A stretch of 64,000 nucleotides of DNA from Provencibacterium sp. GTDB lineage: Bacteria; Bacillota; Clostridia; Oscillospirales; Ruminococcaceae. Shown one piece after another: positions 24,338 through 33,815 of the stretch. The DNA lies in the NCBI GenBank assembly GCA_022792175.1, contig JAAWAN010000022.1, positions 124,001-188,000 of the forward strand, read 5' to 3'. How positions within the stretch are numbered: the stretch's first letter is position 1; each line of letters starts with the position of its first letter. Made by a program: the position numbers and the translations under genes. A model generated the notes under the pieces. It saw nothing but the letters and a program-made list of their open reading frames with translations, made no database searches and was not told the origin of the DNA.

Positions 24338-25525
24338 TCAGCGGCAGACCCGGTTCACCGCCGCAATCACCGCATCCTGGTCCTGCTTTGGCATTTCAGG
24401 ATAGAGCGGGATGGCGAAGGTGCGCCCGGAGAGGTATTCCGCAACCGGGAGGCTCCCCTCGGCATAGCCCAGCGGCTGGTAGCACTTCTGCAGGTGCAGC
24501 GGCACCGGGTAATAAACGCCGGTGGCAACCCCCGCTTCGCGCAGCGCGGCGGTGACGCGATCGCGTTCCCCGCTCTGGACGATATAGAGGTGATAGGCAT
24601 GGCTGCAGCCCTCCGCTTCGGCCGGCAGGGTCAGCGCCGAGCCGGAGAGCTCCCGGTCATAGCGGTGGGCCAGCGCCTGACGGCTTTCGATATATTCCGG
24701 CAGATGGCGCAGCTTGACACGCAGCAGCGCAGCCTGCACTTCATCCAGCCGGGAGTTGTGGCCAATAAGATAGTTGAAATATTTTTTAGGCTGGTAAACG
24801 GTGGCATCGCCCGCCGGCAGGGCCTCTCCGCTGACCGCCTCCCCGCGCAGCAGCCGCCAGGCCTGCTCGCCCGCTTCGCCGCTGCCGTGCGCGCGCAGCG
24901 CCCGGCAGATGATGGCCAGCTCCTCCGAATCGGTGCAGAGCATCCCCCCATCGCCCGCGCAGCCCAGGTTCTTGGTCGGGAAAAAGGAGAAGCAGCTGAT
25001 ATCTGCCAGCGCCCCGGCCATTTTCCCGCGGTAGCGGGAGCCCGCCGCCTGGCAGGCATCTTCAATCACCCTGAGGCCGTGCCGGCGGGCAATCCCGCAG
25101 ATGGCCTCCATTTCGGCGCACTGGCCGAAAATATGTACCGGAAGAATCGCTTTGGTGCGCGGGGTAATCTTCGCTTCAATCTTCGTCTCATCCAGATTGT
25201 AGGTATCCGGCCGCACATCGGCAAACACCGGCACCGCCCCCACCTGGGAGATGGCCTCGGCCGTTGCAAAAAAGGTAAAGGGGGTGGTGATAACCTCATC
25301 CCCCGCGCCGATGCCCAGCGCCTCGAGCGCAATCACCAGCGCATCCGTCCCGTTGCCGGCCGAAACGGCATGCTTTACGCCCAGATAGGCGGCAAACTCC
25401 TTTTCAAAGGCGCGCACGTTTTCGCCCATGATATAGGACCCGCCCGAAAGAACGGCCGTTACCGCCTCATCGGCCTCTTTCTGTATGGCGGCATACTGCT
25501 TTTTTAAATCCAAAAGTGGAATCAT
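24338..25525 (-). CDS. DegT/DnrJ/EryC1 aminotransferase, WbpE-like
   Basis: This 395-residue PLP aminotransferase opens MIPLLDLKKQYAAIQ. It has SAGNGTDALVIALEALGIG, VITTPFTFFATAEAI, VIEDACQAAGSRYRG and the PLP lysine in CFSFFPTKNLGCAGDGG. The family acts on nucleotide-linked 3- or 4-keto sugars. Beside WbpA-, WbpB-, WbpD- and WbpI-like genes, the expected job is transamination of UDP-3-keto-GlcNAc uronic acid. GGGAGG precedes the ATG at 25525. A Gly/Glu-rich insertion (around residues 215-235) is a small oddity. Confidence 0.9.
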   Translation of the reverse strand: MIPLLDLKKQYAAIQKEADEAVTAVLSGGSYIMGENVRAFEKEFAAYLGVKHAVSAGNGTDALVIALEALGIGAGDEVITTPFTFFATAEAISQVGAVPVFADVRPDTYNLDETKIEAKITPRTKAILPVHIFGQCAEMEAICGIARRHGLRVIEDACQAAGSRYRGKMAGALADISCFSFFPTKNLGCAGDGGMLCTDSEELAIICRALRAHGSGEAGEQAWRLLRGEAVSGEALPAGDATVYQPKKYFNYLIGHNSRLDEVQAALLRVKLRHLPEYIESRQALAHRYDRELSGSALTLPAEAEGCSHAYHLYIVQSGERDRVTAALREAGVATGVYYPVPLHLQKCYQPLGYAEGSLPVAEYLSGRTFAIPLYPEMPKQDQDAVIAAVNRVCR

Positions 25526-25562
25526 CTGAATTGACCTCCCTGTTATGATTTTCCCGCAAAGA

Positions 25563-26714
25563 TTAAACCTGTGTGTTGGCGGCGCCTGCCGGCTGCGCTT
25601 TGTCGGCTCCCTGCCGGCTGTAGGCATCCAGCAGGCCCTCCATCGCCGTTTCCCAGATATACTGAGGGGAGAGCTGCCGCTCCCGGGCGCTCATCTGCTT
25701 TAAAATGCCAGGGTCGCCGCAAATCGTATCCAGAATTTTTTTAATGGATGCGCAGTAATCCTCCTCCACTGAAAAACCGATGCCCTTTTGCAGGCAGAAG
25801 TCGCCGAGCACCGTACCGGCGGCTGCCAGAATGGGGGTGCCGGTCGCAATCGCCTCAAAAAGCTTGGTCGGGTAGGCGGTCCGGTCGTTCGGGTCATGCG
25901 CATCATAAACGCAGTAGAGAAGGTCGGTCTGCCGGTAGATTTCCCCGACCTCGCTATAGGGGAAGGGGCCGATGGCGGCGCAGTTTTCATAGGGCTCTGC
26001 CAGCCTTTGCACCTGCTCGAGCACGACGCCGCCGCCATAAATTTTGAGCCGGACGCCGGGGCGGTTTCCTGCCGCCTCAATCAGCCCCCGCAGCTGCGGG
26101 AGGTGGCGGACATAACCGATATAGGAGATGCGCAGCTCGCCGCATGGGGTTTTCCCGGGAAAGGCGCCGAGCGCCCGCAGAGGATAGTTCGGCAGAAACA
26201 CGAGCTTTTCCCGGTTTCGTTCCCGCACCTGCGCCCGCTGCGTTTCGTTTACATAAACGACCGTTTCGCTGCAGTCCTGCATGCGCCGCACCAGAAAGCG
26301 CACAGGAAGGCGAAAGCGCCGGAAAGTGCCGCTCTCATAAAATTCGCGCATATCAAAGACCAGCCGCGTTTTTTTCCTGCGCCCGAAAAGGCCGGCGAGC
26401 ATCCCGTCCAAATCGGCGCAGTGGCAGTAGTCCGGCGGATGAGGGAGGGAATGTATGTACCGGCGGCAGGCGCCCATAAACCGGAAGAAGGGGAGAAGCT
26501 GCCGCAGCCCCGAGCCATAGCGGGAGGGGATAAAGCAGCGGCGGATGGTGAAGCCATCCAGCTGCTCGAACGGCTTGTCCCGGTGGCGGCCCTCCCGGTC
26601 CCAGCAGAAGAGTTCTACCCGGTGTCCCGCCGCGGCCAGCGCCTTTGCCTGCTTGTGCATGCGTACATCCGGATCAAAGCCGTTGGTTAAAATCATGAGG
26701 ATAAAATGGGGCAA
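25563..26714 (-). CDS. Glycosyltransferase, GT4-like (GT-B fold)
   Basis: This 383-residue protein has an N-terminal NGFDPDVRMHKQAKALAAAGH typical of GT4 acceptor domains and a C-terminal donor domain with KIYGGGVV, YDAHDPNDRTAYPTKLFEAIATGTPIL. The glutamate of FEAIA is the EX7E-type element. It probably adds one sugar during repeat-unit assembly at the cytoplasmic membrane. The start is TTG at 26714, placed by AAAGGAG 10 nt upstream; the first ATG is 18 nt farther in and too far from that site. Donor and acceptor are unknown. Confidence 0.85.
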   Translation of the reverse strand: MPHFILMILTNGFDPDVRMHKQAKALAAAGHRVELFCWDREGRHRDKPFEQLDGFTIRRCFIPSRYGSGLRQLLPFFRFMGACRRYIHSLPHPPDYCHCADLDGMLAGLFGRRKKTRLVFDMREFYESGTFRRFRLPVRFLVRRMQDCSETVVYVNETQRAQVRERNREKLVFLPNYPLRALGAFPGKTPCGELRISYIGYVRHLPQLRGLIEAAGNRPGVRLKIYGGGVVLEQVQRLAEPYENCAAIGPFPYSEVGEIYRQTDLLYCVYDAHDPNDRTAYPTKLFEAIATGTPILAAAGTVLGDFCLQKGIGFSVEEDYCASIKKILDTICGDPGILKQMSARERQLSPQYIWETAMEGLLDAYSRQGADKAQPAGAANTQV

Positions 26715-26741
26715 TCAGGAAGCACTCCTTTGTTAAGGGAA

Positions 26742-27644
26742 TTACTCAAATATCTGAAGCTGTGCAATTTCCGGCGCCGTATCCGGAAAGGAAATCCGAA
26801 TGGACTGCGCGGTTATCTCTGAGGGAAAGGTATAGGAAAAGCAGACGTTTCCTGCCTCGGCTTCACCCTCATATACCGTTTGAAGGGCCCCATCCGCACC
26901 GGCGGTTTCAATTGGTACAGTCAAAGGAACTTCCGGCAGCGCGCTCCAATAGAACTTAACGCGGTAAAAAGGCCGTGGCCCGTCAAACTCTATCTGGATA
27001 AAAGGTTCCTCGCCTTCCTGGGAAACGGCCGCTATCTCGTCTGCCATCCCAGCTGGCAGGCAGTTGCTATAAATGGCAGAAGCGCCGTCCTTAAGCAGGT
27101 CATAGTCATAAAAATCCCGGACATCGCTATAATAAACCAGTTGGCGCACACCGCTCCAGAAGACAGCAGAGGCATATTCGGGAAGCCGGACGGGTTCGCC
27201 TGTTTTCAGCGATTCAAAATCCGGATTATCCAATAGCTCTTCTGCTCCCGCCTGATAATAAATGCCAAGCGTGGGGTCAAACGTATATACCTTCCCGCTT
27301 AAGTTTACTTCCACAACGCTGTGTGCACCGCCATCATACCTGCGGATATCAACCGTACGCGATTTTATCCCCTGCATCGAAAGCCGTTTTGCAAAAAGGT
27401 AGGCATACATCCCGCAGTGCCCTTCCCCATAAGCGAGGATTTCCGCTTCCGTAGGGTTGCGGCTTTCCAATACGGGCCCGGTACCGTAGGAAATTAATTC
27501 GCTAATTTGTAAAGACATACTTTGTAAAGTGTCTATTACCGTTTCCTTTTTTAAAGACATACTACGGATGGTAATAATTGTTATCAGAAAAACTGATACA
27601 ATTACCAAGAAATATCTGTTCTTTATTGACATTTTATATACCAC
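26742..27644 (-). CDS. Membrane-anchored transglutaminase-like protein
   Basis: The protein of about 300 residues has one N-terminal membrane helix (about 10-28) and an outside domain with a possible Cys-His-Asp triad: GHCGMYAYLFAKRL (Cys near 77), GGAHSVVEV (His near 107) and YTFDPTLG (Asp near 121). This arrangement is that of transglutaminase/cysteine-protease superfamily proteins. The C-terminal half is a beta-rich region that looks like a carbohydrate-binding or jelly-roll domain. The start is GTG at 27644 (AAGGA six bases upstream, overlapping the previous stop) or ATG at 27632. It may work outside the membrane on the exported polymer or on a partner protein. Function is unknown. Confidence 0.6.
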   Translation of the reverse strand: MVYKMSIKNRYFLVIVSVFLITIITIRSMSLKKETVIDTLQSMSLQISELISYGTGPVLESRNPTEAEILAYGEGHCGMYAYLFAKRLSMQGIKSRTVDIRRYDGGAHSVVEVNLSGKVYTFDPTLGIYYQAGAEELLDNPDFESLKTGEPVRLPEYASAVFWSGVRQLVYYSDVRDFYDYDLLKDGASAIYSNCLPAGMADEIAAVSQEGEEPFIQIEFDGPRPFYRVKFYWSALPEVPLTVPIETAGADGALQTVYEGEAEAGNVCFSYTFPSEITAQSIRISFPDTAPEIAQLQIFE

Positions 27645-29393
27645 TTAGTGTCCTTACAAGAAATATCTCTGTCATATTCCACGCGAGAGACGAATTATAC
27701 ATATATTCATTATTTATTAGTCCTGAAAAATACTTTTTTGCAAAATGTTCTGATTGATCTAAATTTTCCACAAAGTCTTGCCCTAGATTAGAGTTCATTA
27801 ATCTTTTGATCCACAAATCAAATTCCTCAGCTGATAATTCATTCCCGATCGAAAATAAAGAAAAGTATGAAGTAAAAGATTGTATATAGGCCTCATATCT
27901 GGGGACCCCTTTTTCTAACAAATCAATAAATGCGTTTGTATATGGTTCAAGGGCATCTAATCTGTGTACTATTTCTTGTTCAGGGTCAAAAAAAAGCGAT
28001 TCTAATTTTTCTTCTGTTCTCCAAATAGGCAAAGAAGGAACATCCGAAATTGAAAATATTTTGTCCGTTTCATTGAATATATACATAAAAGGTGATCTTT
28101 GTGGACTTCCTATCAGATAATAGGATTTCCCTTTATACTGCATATGATGAACCCATGTAATATAAAGTTGCTCAAGATAAGGAACAGGATATGGGAAATC
28201 AGTGTATGCTGTGTAATCGCATAAAGAAATAGTGTAATTGCTTTTCTGTGAATCCAAAGAATGGAGATCTATTAATGAATAAGCGCTCAGTACCTCATAC
28301 TGTGTATTGTCCATCAAAGGATTAAATAAACTAGCAGGTATTCCTTCTAAAGTTCCATAAACATAAGGTTCATCATGATAAGGGTAAATAATAAACTCAT
28401 TAATATCATCATTAAATTTGCTTGAAGATGAAATAATCTGCTCAACTAATTTCCCAGATGCATCCAACCTTAAAATACGATTGTTGAATGTATCACTAAT
28501 AAAATAGTCACCATCGTTTACAATTGTACAATACGGAAAATTCAACAATTGAACACCAAGACCATTAGCTCCAAATGAATTCACATATTCTAACTCCTTG
28601 TCAAGTATAATAACTCTGCCAGAGTGAGCATCAGTTAATATTACATATTCTTCATATATAAACAAAGAAGTTGGCCATACATAGGCATCCTTTCCTTCCA
28701 TTTTCAAGGAACCTCGTAAAACAGATTGTTTACCATCCAAAGTATATTTTGTGACACATCGATCCATTAATCCGGTTGCATAAACCGCATCCTCATCTAT
28801 AGCAACACCATGGGCCAAATTTAAATTATTTTTCCAAATTAAGTTTCCTTGATTATCAAATAAGAAAATGGCACTACCATCATAATCTGCAACTGCTATT
28901 TTACTCCCATCATCAGAAACCGCCACATTTTCGGGAGAAATCATCTCTGAATGCTTAATATCAAGCTCAACTACTAATTTTTCATTTTCAACCCTACATT
29001 TCAAAATATTGTGCCCATTATAGTTTGCTACATATAGCTTTTTTGCTTTTTGATCGTAGTATAGTCCTGTAGGATTCCAAATATCTATCCCGTCTGGCTT
29101 TTGCAGGATACTTAATTCATCAGGATTTTTTGTATCTATTTGAATAACATTCTCATAATCTGCTGCTAACAAAATTTTTTTGAAAACGCAGTCAATGAAG
29201 AAATAGCATATTGCTTTTTATCTGGAAAAAAGAGAGTTTGATAATCATCAGCCACATCTATTGGGATCAAATTTCCATTCGCATTATTTGGTAAATTATT
29301 ATAAAATGAATGGGCAACTCTACATCCTGTTAAATTTACAGTTACTATTAACACCACTAATAAAAGTACAGAATATTTTTTTATAGAATTCAT
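27634..29393 (-). pseudogene. Frameshifted lipoprotein with NHL/beta-propeller repeats
   Basis: Two frames read as one gene. The first (29166-29393) encodes MNSIKKYS, a hydrophobic stretch and a lipobox (NLTGC). The second (up to 29172, ending 27634) encodes repeated propeller units such as PTGLYYDQKAKKLYVANYNG, PENVAVSDDGSKIAVADYDG and ISDTFNNRILRLDASG. The break lies in an A7 run in the phase TCA AAA AAA TTT. One extra A, or a -1 slip on A-AAA-AAA, restores FSKKILLAADYEN. The full protein would be about 586 residues. It may be a mutation, a sequencing error, or slippage/phase variation. The region is clearly AT-rich beside GC-rich neighbours, so it was likely acquired separately. Confidence 0.75.
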
Positions 29394-29507
29394 TTTTCTA
29401 CCTCAATTGTTACACGTTTATAAGCAATTATGCATTAAAATATGTAATCAATTTTTACTCTTTTATTTTAAAAACCAAAACATTAAATGTTTTATTGATA
29501 CAAACTT

Positions 29508-31220
29508 TTAATTAATAATTGCTTTCTCTGCAAAATACTGCCGCATCATTCCCTCCACCATCCGGCGCTGGCTGTCGTAGCGGAACTTATCCTTGCAGGG
29601 GGCATAGTTTTGGCGTAGCTCCGCCAGCAGCTCCGGGGAGGAGAGGAGGCGCTCCATCGTTTCTCCGAACTCCTCGGGGTTCATGAGGTCTGCCCCGACC
29701 CCGACCCGGTTTTCCCCGGCCACCATTGAAATTTCCTTCATCGAGCGGTCATAAAGCATGGGGAGGGTCGCTTCAAAATATTCCATCAGCTTGTTGGGCA
29801 CTGAATAGGAGAAGTATTCATCCACCGCGCTGTAGGGCAGAACGCCGAGGTCAGCATTAACGGTGTAGCGCATCAGCTCATTTTGCGCCACCCAGCCGGC
29901 GAAGAGGGCCTTTTCGGGATTTCCCTCCTTCTCGAGGATTTTCCGAAATTCCGCCTCATAGGGCCCGCCGCCGACCACCACTAAGTAATGTCCTTCGCCG
30001 AGCTGTCGGGTGGCGCGCGCGAGGTTATCGAGGTTGCGCAGCGAGGTCATGCTGCCCTGAAAGACCGCTACCCGCGCCCCCTCCGGCAGGCCGAAGCGCT
30101 TTTTCCAGAAGAGAGGGTCCTTGTCCTCCGCTTTGGCGGCCAGCTGCTCGCTCATGCAGGAATAGACCACCTCAAACGGACGCTGGTAGCATTTGCTCAT
30201 ATCGTCCGCCAGATAGCGGCCGACGGTAATGCACAGGTCGCATTTCGGATAAAGCTGCGCTTCGGCCTGCTCGGAAAGCTCGATTTTGCGCGCAAAATTC
30301 TTTTCCCAGAGCCGCGCCTGCTTATACCACCATTCGTGGCAGTCCACCATCAGCCGGCAGCCGCAGGCTTCTTTAAGCATCAGCCCGAGCGGCAGCGTCG
30401 GCAGGTCGGCGACATAAACCATCTCCGGCACCTCCTCCAAAAGCGCCCGCCGGATGTTTTCGAGAATGGGGGAGAAATCATAAACAATCTGCTCATATTC
30501 CCCATAGCAGAAGGTCTGCCCGCCCAGCTGCTGCGTTTCGCTGGGGGCGAAGGGGATGGGGGTAATCTCATAAAGCGCCTTCTCCGCCAGGTTGTAAACG
30601 CACATCCGGTTAAAGGAGGGATGGTGGGCATAGACCACCGTTTCTCCAAAGCGGTTCGAAGAGCTGCGCACGTTAATTGAACCGACCGAAAAGGTTTTGC
30701 CGAAAAAATCGCGGTGATGGGTCAGATATTCCAAAATCGCCGCTTCGTGCTCCGCACATTCCTCACAGCGGCCGGGGTGGTGGAGAATGCAGAGGCTGTC
30801 CGTCAGGCTGGAATAGCCAAAGCCCTCGGATTTTCCGCGCACATCCAGCGAATAAAAGCCCTCCTGCGCTGCCACCGAAACGCTCCAGCGCTCCCCCTCC
30901 GGAAGCGGGCAGGAGAGCGCGCGCAGCGAGGGGGCATAGGCCCCGTGCTCCTGCCGGTAGCGCTCCTGCGCGCTCTGAAAGCGGGAGAGGAAATCCTGCG
31001 CTTTGGGGGAAAGTGCCTGTATATCCGCCGCATAGGATTTGAGGCGAACGGTATCCACCGGGCGGCAGACATAGTCCGGGTCCTCATCGCTCAGCAGATC
31101 GAAATAGAAGGAGGGGAAAAGCCGAACCGAATAGCCCATGCCGCGGAACACATCCGCAAAAAAGAAAATCCGCCTGTCGATATAATTGTCGTGTGTAATC
31201 AGCCAAATGGATTTATTCAT
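29508..31220 (-). CDS. Large glycosyltransferase with pilin-like inserted segment
   Basis: The 570-residue protein starts MNKSIWLITHDNYIDRRIFFF (GT4-type start) and ends with a GT-B donor domain (VAVFQGSMTSLRNLDNLARA, VVVGGGPYEAEF, SVPNKLMEYFEATLPMLYD). Between them, around residues 75-165, lies an extra region. It reads like the tail of a type IV pilin-like protein (FQSAQERYRQEHGAYAPSLRAL, GFYSLDVRGKSEG), then HHPGRCEECAEHEAAILE. Such an insertion is unusual for a cytosolic transferase. The ATG at 31220 is inside the end of the upstream coiled-coil gene (8-nt overlap), so translation is coupled. Confidence 0.8.
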   Translation of the reverse strand: MNKSIWLITHDNYIDRRIFFFADVFRGMGYSVRLFPSFYFDLLSDEDPDYVCRPVDTVRLKSYAADIQALSPKAQDFLSRFQSAQERYRQEHGAYAPSLRALSCPLPEGERWSVSVAAQEGFYSLDVRGKSEGFGYSSLTDSLCILHHPGRCEECAEHEAAILEYLTHHRDFFGKTFSVGSINVRSSSNRFGETVVYAHHPSFNRMCVYNLAEKALYEITPIPFAPSETQQLGGQTFCYGEYEQIVYDFSPILENIRRALLEEVPEMVYVADLPTLPLGLMLKEACGCRLMVDCHEWWYKQARLWEKNFARKIELSEQAEAQLYPKCDLCITVGRYLADDMSKCYQRPFEVVYSCMSEQLAAKAEDKDPLFWKKRFGLPEGARVAVFQGSMTSLRNLDNLARATRQLGEGHYLVVVGGGPYEAEFRKILEKEGNPEKALFAGWVAQNELMRYTVNADLGVLPYSAVDEYFSYSVPNKLMEYFEATLPMLYDRSMKEISMVAGENRVGVGADLMNPEEFGETMERLLSSPELLAELRQNYAPCKDKFRYDSQRRMVEGMMRQYFAEKAIIN

Positions 31221-33798
31221 AGCTCTCCCCACTCTTCATCTTCAGTTTCAGCCGGTTATAGGCCTTTTTAACGCCCAGCCGCACCAGCAAAGGATACAGG
31301 TATGGGATTTTATGCACCACACGGATGGAAAATCTGCACATCCTCCGCAGGGCTGCCGCCGCCCCGGCCCTCAGCGCCAGCCGCCTTCTGGGACGGGGCG
31401 CCGCAGTAGTGCCGCACAGTGCCAGCCGCTGCTTTGTCTGTGTCAGCTCAAGCTGAAGAACGGATAAGCGCTGCTGGGTAAGCTCCAGTGCCGCCGCCTG
31501 CTCACCCAGCTGCAGCCAAAGCCGGCAGCGGACGCTCTCCAGCAGCAAAACGGCCGCTGCCTTCTCCTCCAGCTGTCCGCGAAGCTGGATCTCCCGCGCA
31601 TCAGCAAGCTTTAGCAGCCCCTCCAGCTCCTGCAGCTTCTGGCTTTTTTCCAGCAGCTGTCCCCGGGAAAGCTGCAGCAGGGAGCAGCTTTCCTCCAGCT
31701 GCTGCCGGAGCGCATTCCCCCGGGCTTCGGAAAGCTCCAGGCGCTGCTCGAGCTGCCCATTTTGCTCCTGCAGGGAGTGGCCTTTTTCGAGCGCCTCCCG
31801 AAGCTCCCCCTGCACAGCCTCCAGCTGTCGGGAAAAGCGGGCGGCCTCCCCGGCCTGTTTTGCACCGATCTTCTCATATTCCCGGCGCTGCTCCCTGATA
31901 ATCCCACGCAGCGAACCGATATAGTCAGGGAGCAGCGCAGGAGGCGGGTTTCTGTCCCCCTCGGCAGCGGCCAGCCATTGCCGGGGCCGGGGCAGCATGT
32001 GCACCGGTTTTTCCGGCTCGGTATACCAGAAAAAGGCGATTCCCTTCTGAAAGAGGGTCAGGTGCTCCCCCTTTACCTGATAGAGCCGGTAAGAGGAGCC
32101 GCATTCATCCGCAAAGCCGGCTGAATAAAGGGAGAGCCCCTCCCGTTCAAAATAGATTTTGAGAAATGCCCGGGAAGCGGAAAAGCGGTAGTCAACCGTC
32201 AGCGTTTCATCAAAGTCCCCCGGTCTGAGGGAGATTTCCCTCAGAAGCGCCTCCTGCCCGGCGGCATCCAGCATACAGAGAGTCAGCCGGTTTTCTTCCG
32301 CTGTATTTCCCCGTATACGCAGCGTATCCCCTGCGGCCGGACGCAGCGGAAAGGCCGCGCTCACAAAGGCGGGCTGCTCCCGCTTCTCTTTTAAAATCCG
32401 GCCGCCGTTTTCCCAGTCAAAGCGGCAGTTGCCGCACAGGGCAAAGGGAAGCAGCTCAGAGCCGGTATAGACGGAGGAAACCAGCATGTCCGCAGAGAAC
32501 TGCAGCAGGCCGGTCTGCCCGGCAGTGGCCGCTTCCCCCTTTTCGCCAAGGCAGGCAAGCAGCCTTCTGGACCTTTCGGCGGGCGCCATCCCCTTTTTGC
32601 AGAAAAGAACCGCTATTTCCGAATAGCGCGGCGCCGCCTCTGTCTGCGGGAAAGCGGAGCAGGCGGCATGCAGGCTGTTAAAGGGTTCCTGCAGATAGCT
32701 GGTGCTTTGCGCGCCGCAGACCGGACAGTTCCAGCCCTCTACCCGGCAGGCCTGCAGTCCCAGCGCTTCGAGCAGCCGGTTTTCCTGCGCCTGCTCCCCC
32801 TGGTAGGAAAGCTCGCCGGTGAACCCGGCCGCGAGTGGCTCCCACCCCTCGCCCGGGAGGGAGAGGAGCTGTCGGAGGGAAAAAGCGTTTTTATGAAAAT
32901 TAACATGCCAGAGGTGCCCGCACTGCGGGCAGCGCGCAAAGGAGGCCGGCAGCTGCTCCCAATAGGGCACCTGCAGATAGAGATACCGCCCGCTGACCCG
33001 GCAAAGCTCAGCCATCGCGCGCGGCAGCTGCTCCGGCTCAATGTGTTCCAGAACATCGCAGGCCATGCAGAGGTCCACCGCGCCCTGCTCAAGAGGAATA
33101 TCCAGAATATCCCCCACGCAGGTCAGGCAGCGGTTTTCCTTTAGAATATCCGGGTCGATATCCATTGCCAGAACCGCCCTGTCCGGCGGCAGGCAGCGGT
33201 TCACATATCCGGGGCCGGAGCCGACATCCAGGATTCGGTGCGCATCGCCGGGGAGCAGGCGCAGCAGCGTTCGCATCGCATGGTCGATAGACGCCACCCC
33301 GCCTGCGGACCGGGCAAAAATCTCTTTATAAGTACCGGCTTCCCTTTGATTGACCGGGTTGACCGGCCGTTTTCCCCGAATCTGAAAGCTCCCCCACTCC
33401 CCATAGCAGGTCTTAAAGCGGAGCAGAAAGTCATCCTCCTTCAGGGGCAGGGAGAGGGTAAGGCGGCGGATTTTTTCCAGCCGGTTTTTAAATTCCTCCG
33501 GCGAAAGGGCCTCCTCCTTTTCCTCCGCGCCGGATGCGGTGAGCCGCCGGTAAAGCGCATAAAGAATATGCAGCCATTTTTCATCTGCCTGCGGCTGCAG
33601 GCCGTCCCGATGCAGAAGATGATGCAGCCGCAGCGAAAAGCCTGTTTCCACTGCCAGGCCTTCGGCCTTTAGAAAAAAGGGGCCATCCGACCAGGCAAAG
33701 CGGACATGGAAGCCCGCCATCAGCCCGGCAGCGCAGAGCGCGCCGCGCTGCATGGGAGAAAGACCCGGCCAGAGATCATATACCGTTAAGCTTCGCAA
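31213..33798 (-). CDS. SAM methyltransferase fused to a long C-terminal coiled coil (possible chain-length ruler)
   Basis: The 861-residue protein has an N-terminal region of unknown type, then a class I methyltransferase (HRILDVGSGPGYVNRCLPP, motif I, near residue 190, and ACDVLEHIEPEQL). Cys pairs follow (CPQCGHLWH, CPVCG), then a beta-rich part, then about 170 residues of heptad-like coiled coil (REQRREYEKIGAKQAGEAAR onward, with many QL/LE repeats), and a basic tail. It sits directly after the Wzt-like gene. In E. coli O9a, WbdD combines a methyltransferase with a coiled coil that measures chain length, next to the same kind of exporter; a like role is proposed here. The start is TTG at 33798, 8 nt after GGAGG; no ATG is available. 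Confidence 0.75.
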   Translation of the reverse strand: MRSLTVYDLWPGLSPMQRGALCAAGLMAGFHVRFAWSDGPFFLKAEGLAVETGFSLRLHHLLHRDGLQPQADEKWLHILYALYRRLTASGAEEKEEALSPEEFKNRLEKIRRLTLSLPLKEDDFLLRFKTCYGEWGSFQIRGKRPVNPVNQREAGTYKEIFARSAGGVASIDHAMRTLLRLLPGDAHRILDVGSGPGYVNRCLPPDRAVLAMDIDPDILKENRCLTCVGDILDIPLEQGAVDLCMACDVLEHIEPEQLPRAMAELCRVSGRYLYLQVPYWEQLPASFARCPQCGHLWHVNFHKNAFSLRQLLSLPGEGWEPLAAGFTGELSYQGEQAQENRLLEALGLQACRVEGWNCPVCGAQSTSYLQEPFNSLHAACSAFPQTEAAPRYSEIAVLFCKKGMAPAERSRRLLACLGEKGEAATAGQTGLLQFSADMLVSSVYTGSELLPFALCGNCRFDWENGGRILKEKREQPAFVSAAFPLRPAAGDTLRIRGNTAEENRLTLCMLDAAGQEALLREISLRPGDFDETLTVDYRFSASRAFLKIYFEREGLSLYSAGFADECGSSYRLYQVKGEHLTLFQKGIAFFWYTEPEKPVHMLPRPRQWLAAAEGDRNPPPALLPDYIGSLRGIIREQRREYEKIGAKQAGEAARFSRQLEAVQGELREALEKGHSLQEQNGQLEQRLELSEARGNALRQQLEESCSLLQLSRGQLLEKSQKLQELEGLLKLADAREIQLRGQLEEKAAAVLLLESVRCRLWLQLGEQAAALELTQQRLSVLQLELTQTKQRLALCGTTAAPRPRRRLALRAGAAAALRRMCRFSIRVVHKIPYLYPLLVRLGVKKAYNRLKLKMKSGESYE

Positions 33799-33815
33799 CG
33801 CATCCACCTCCGGTA

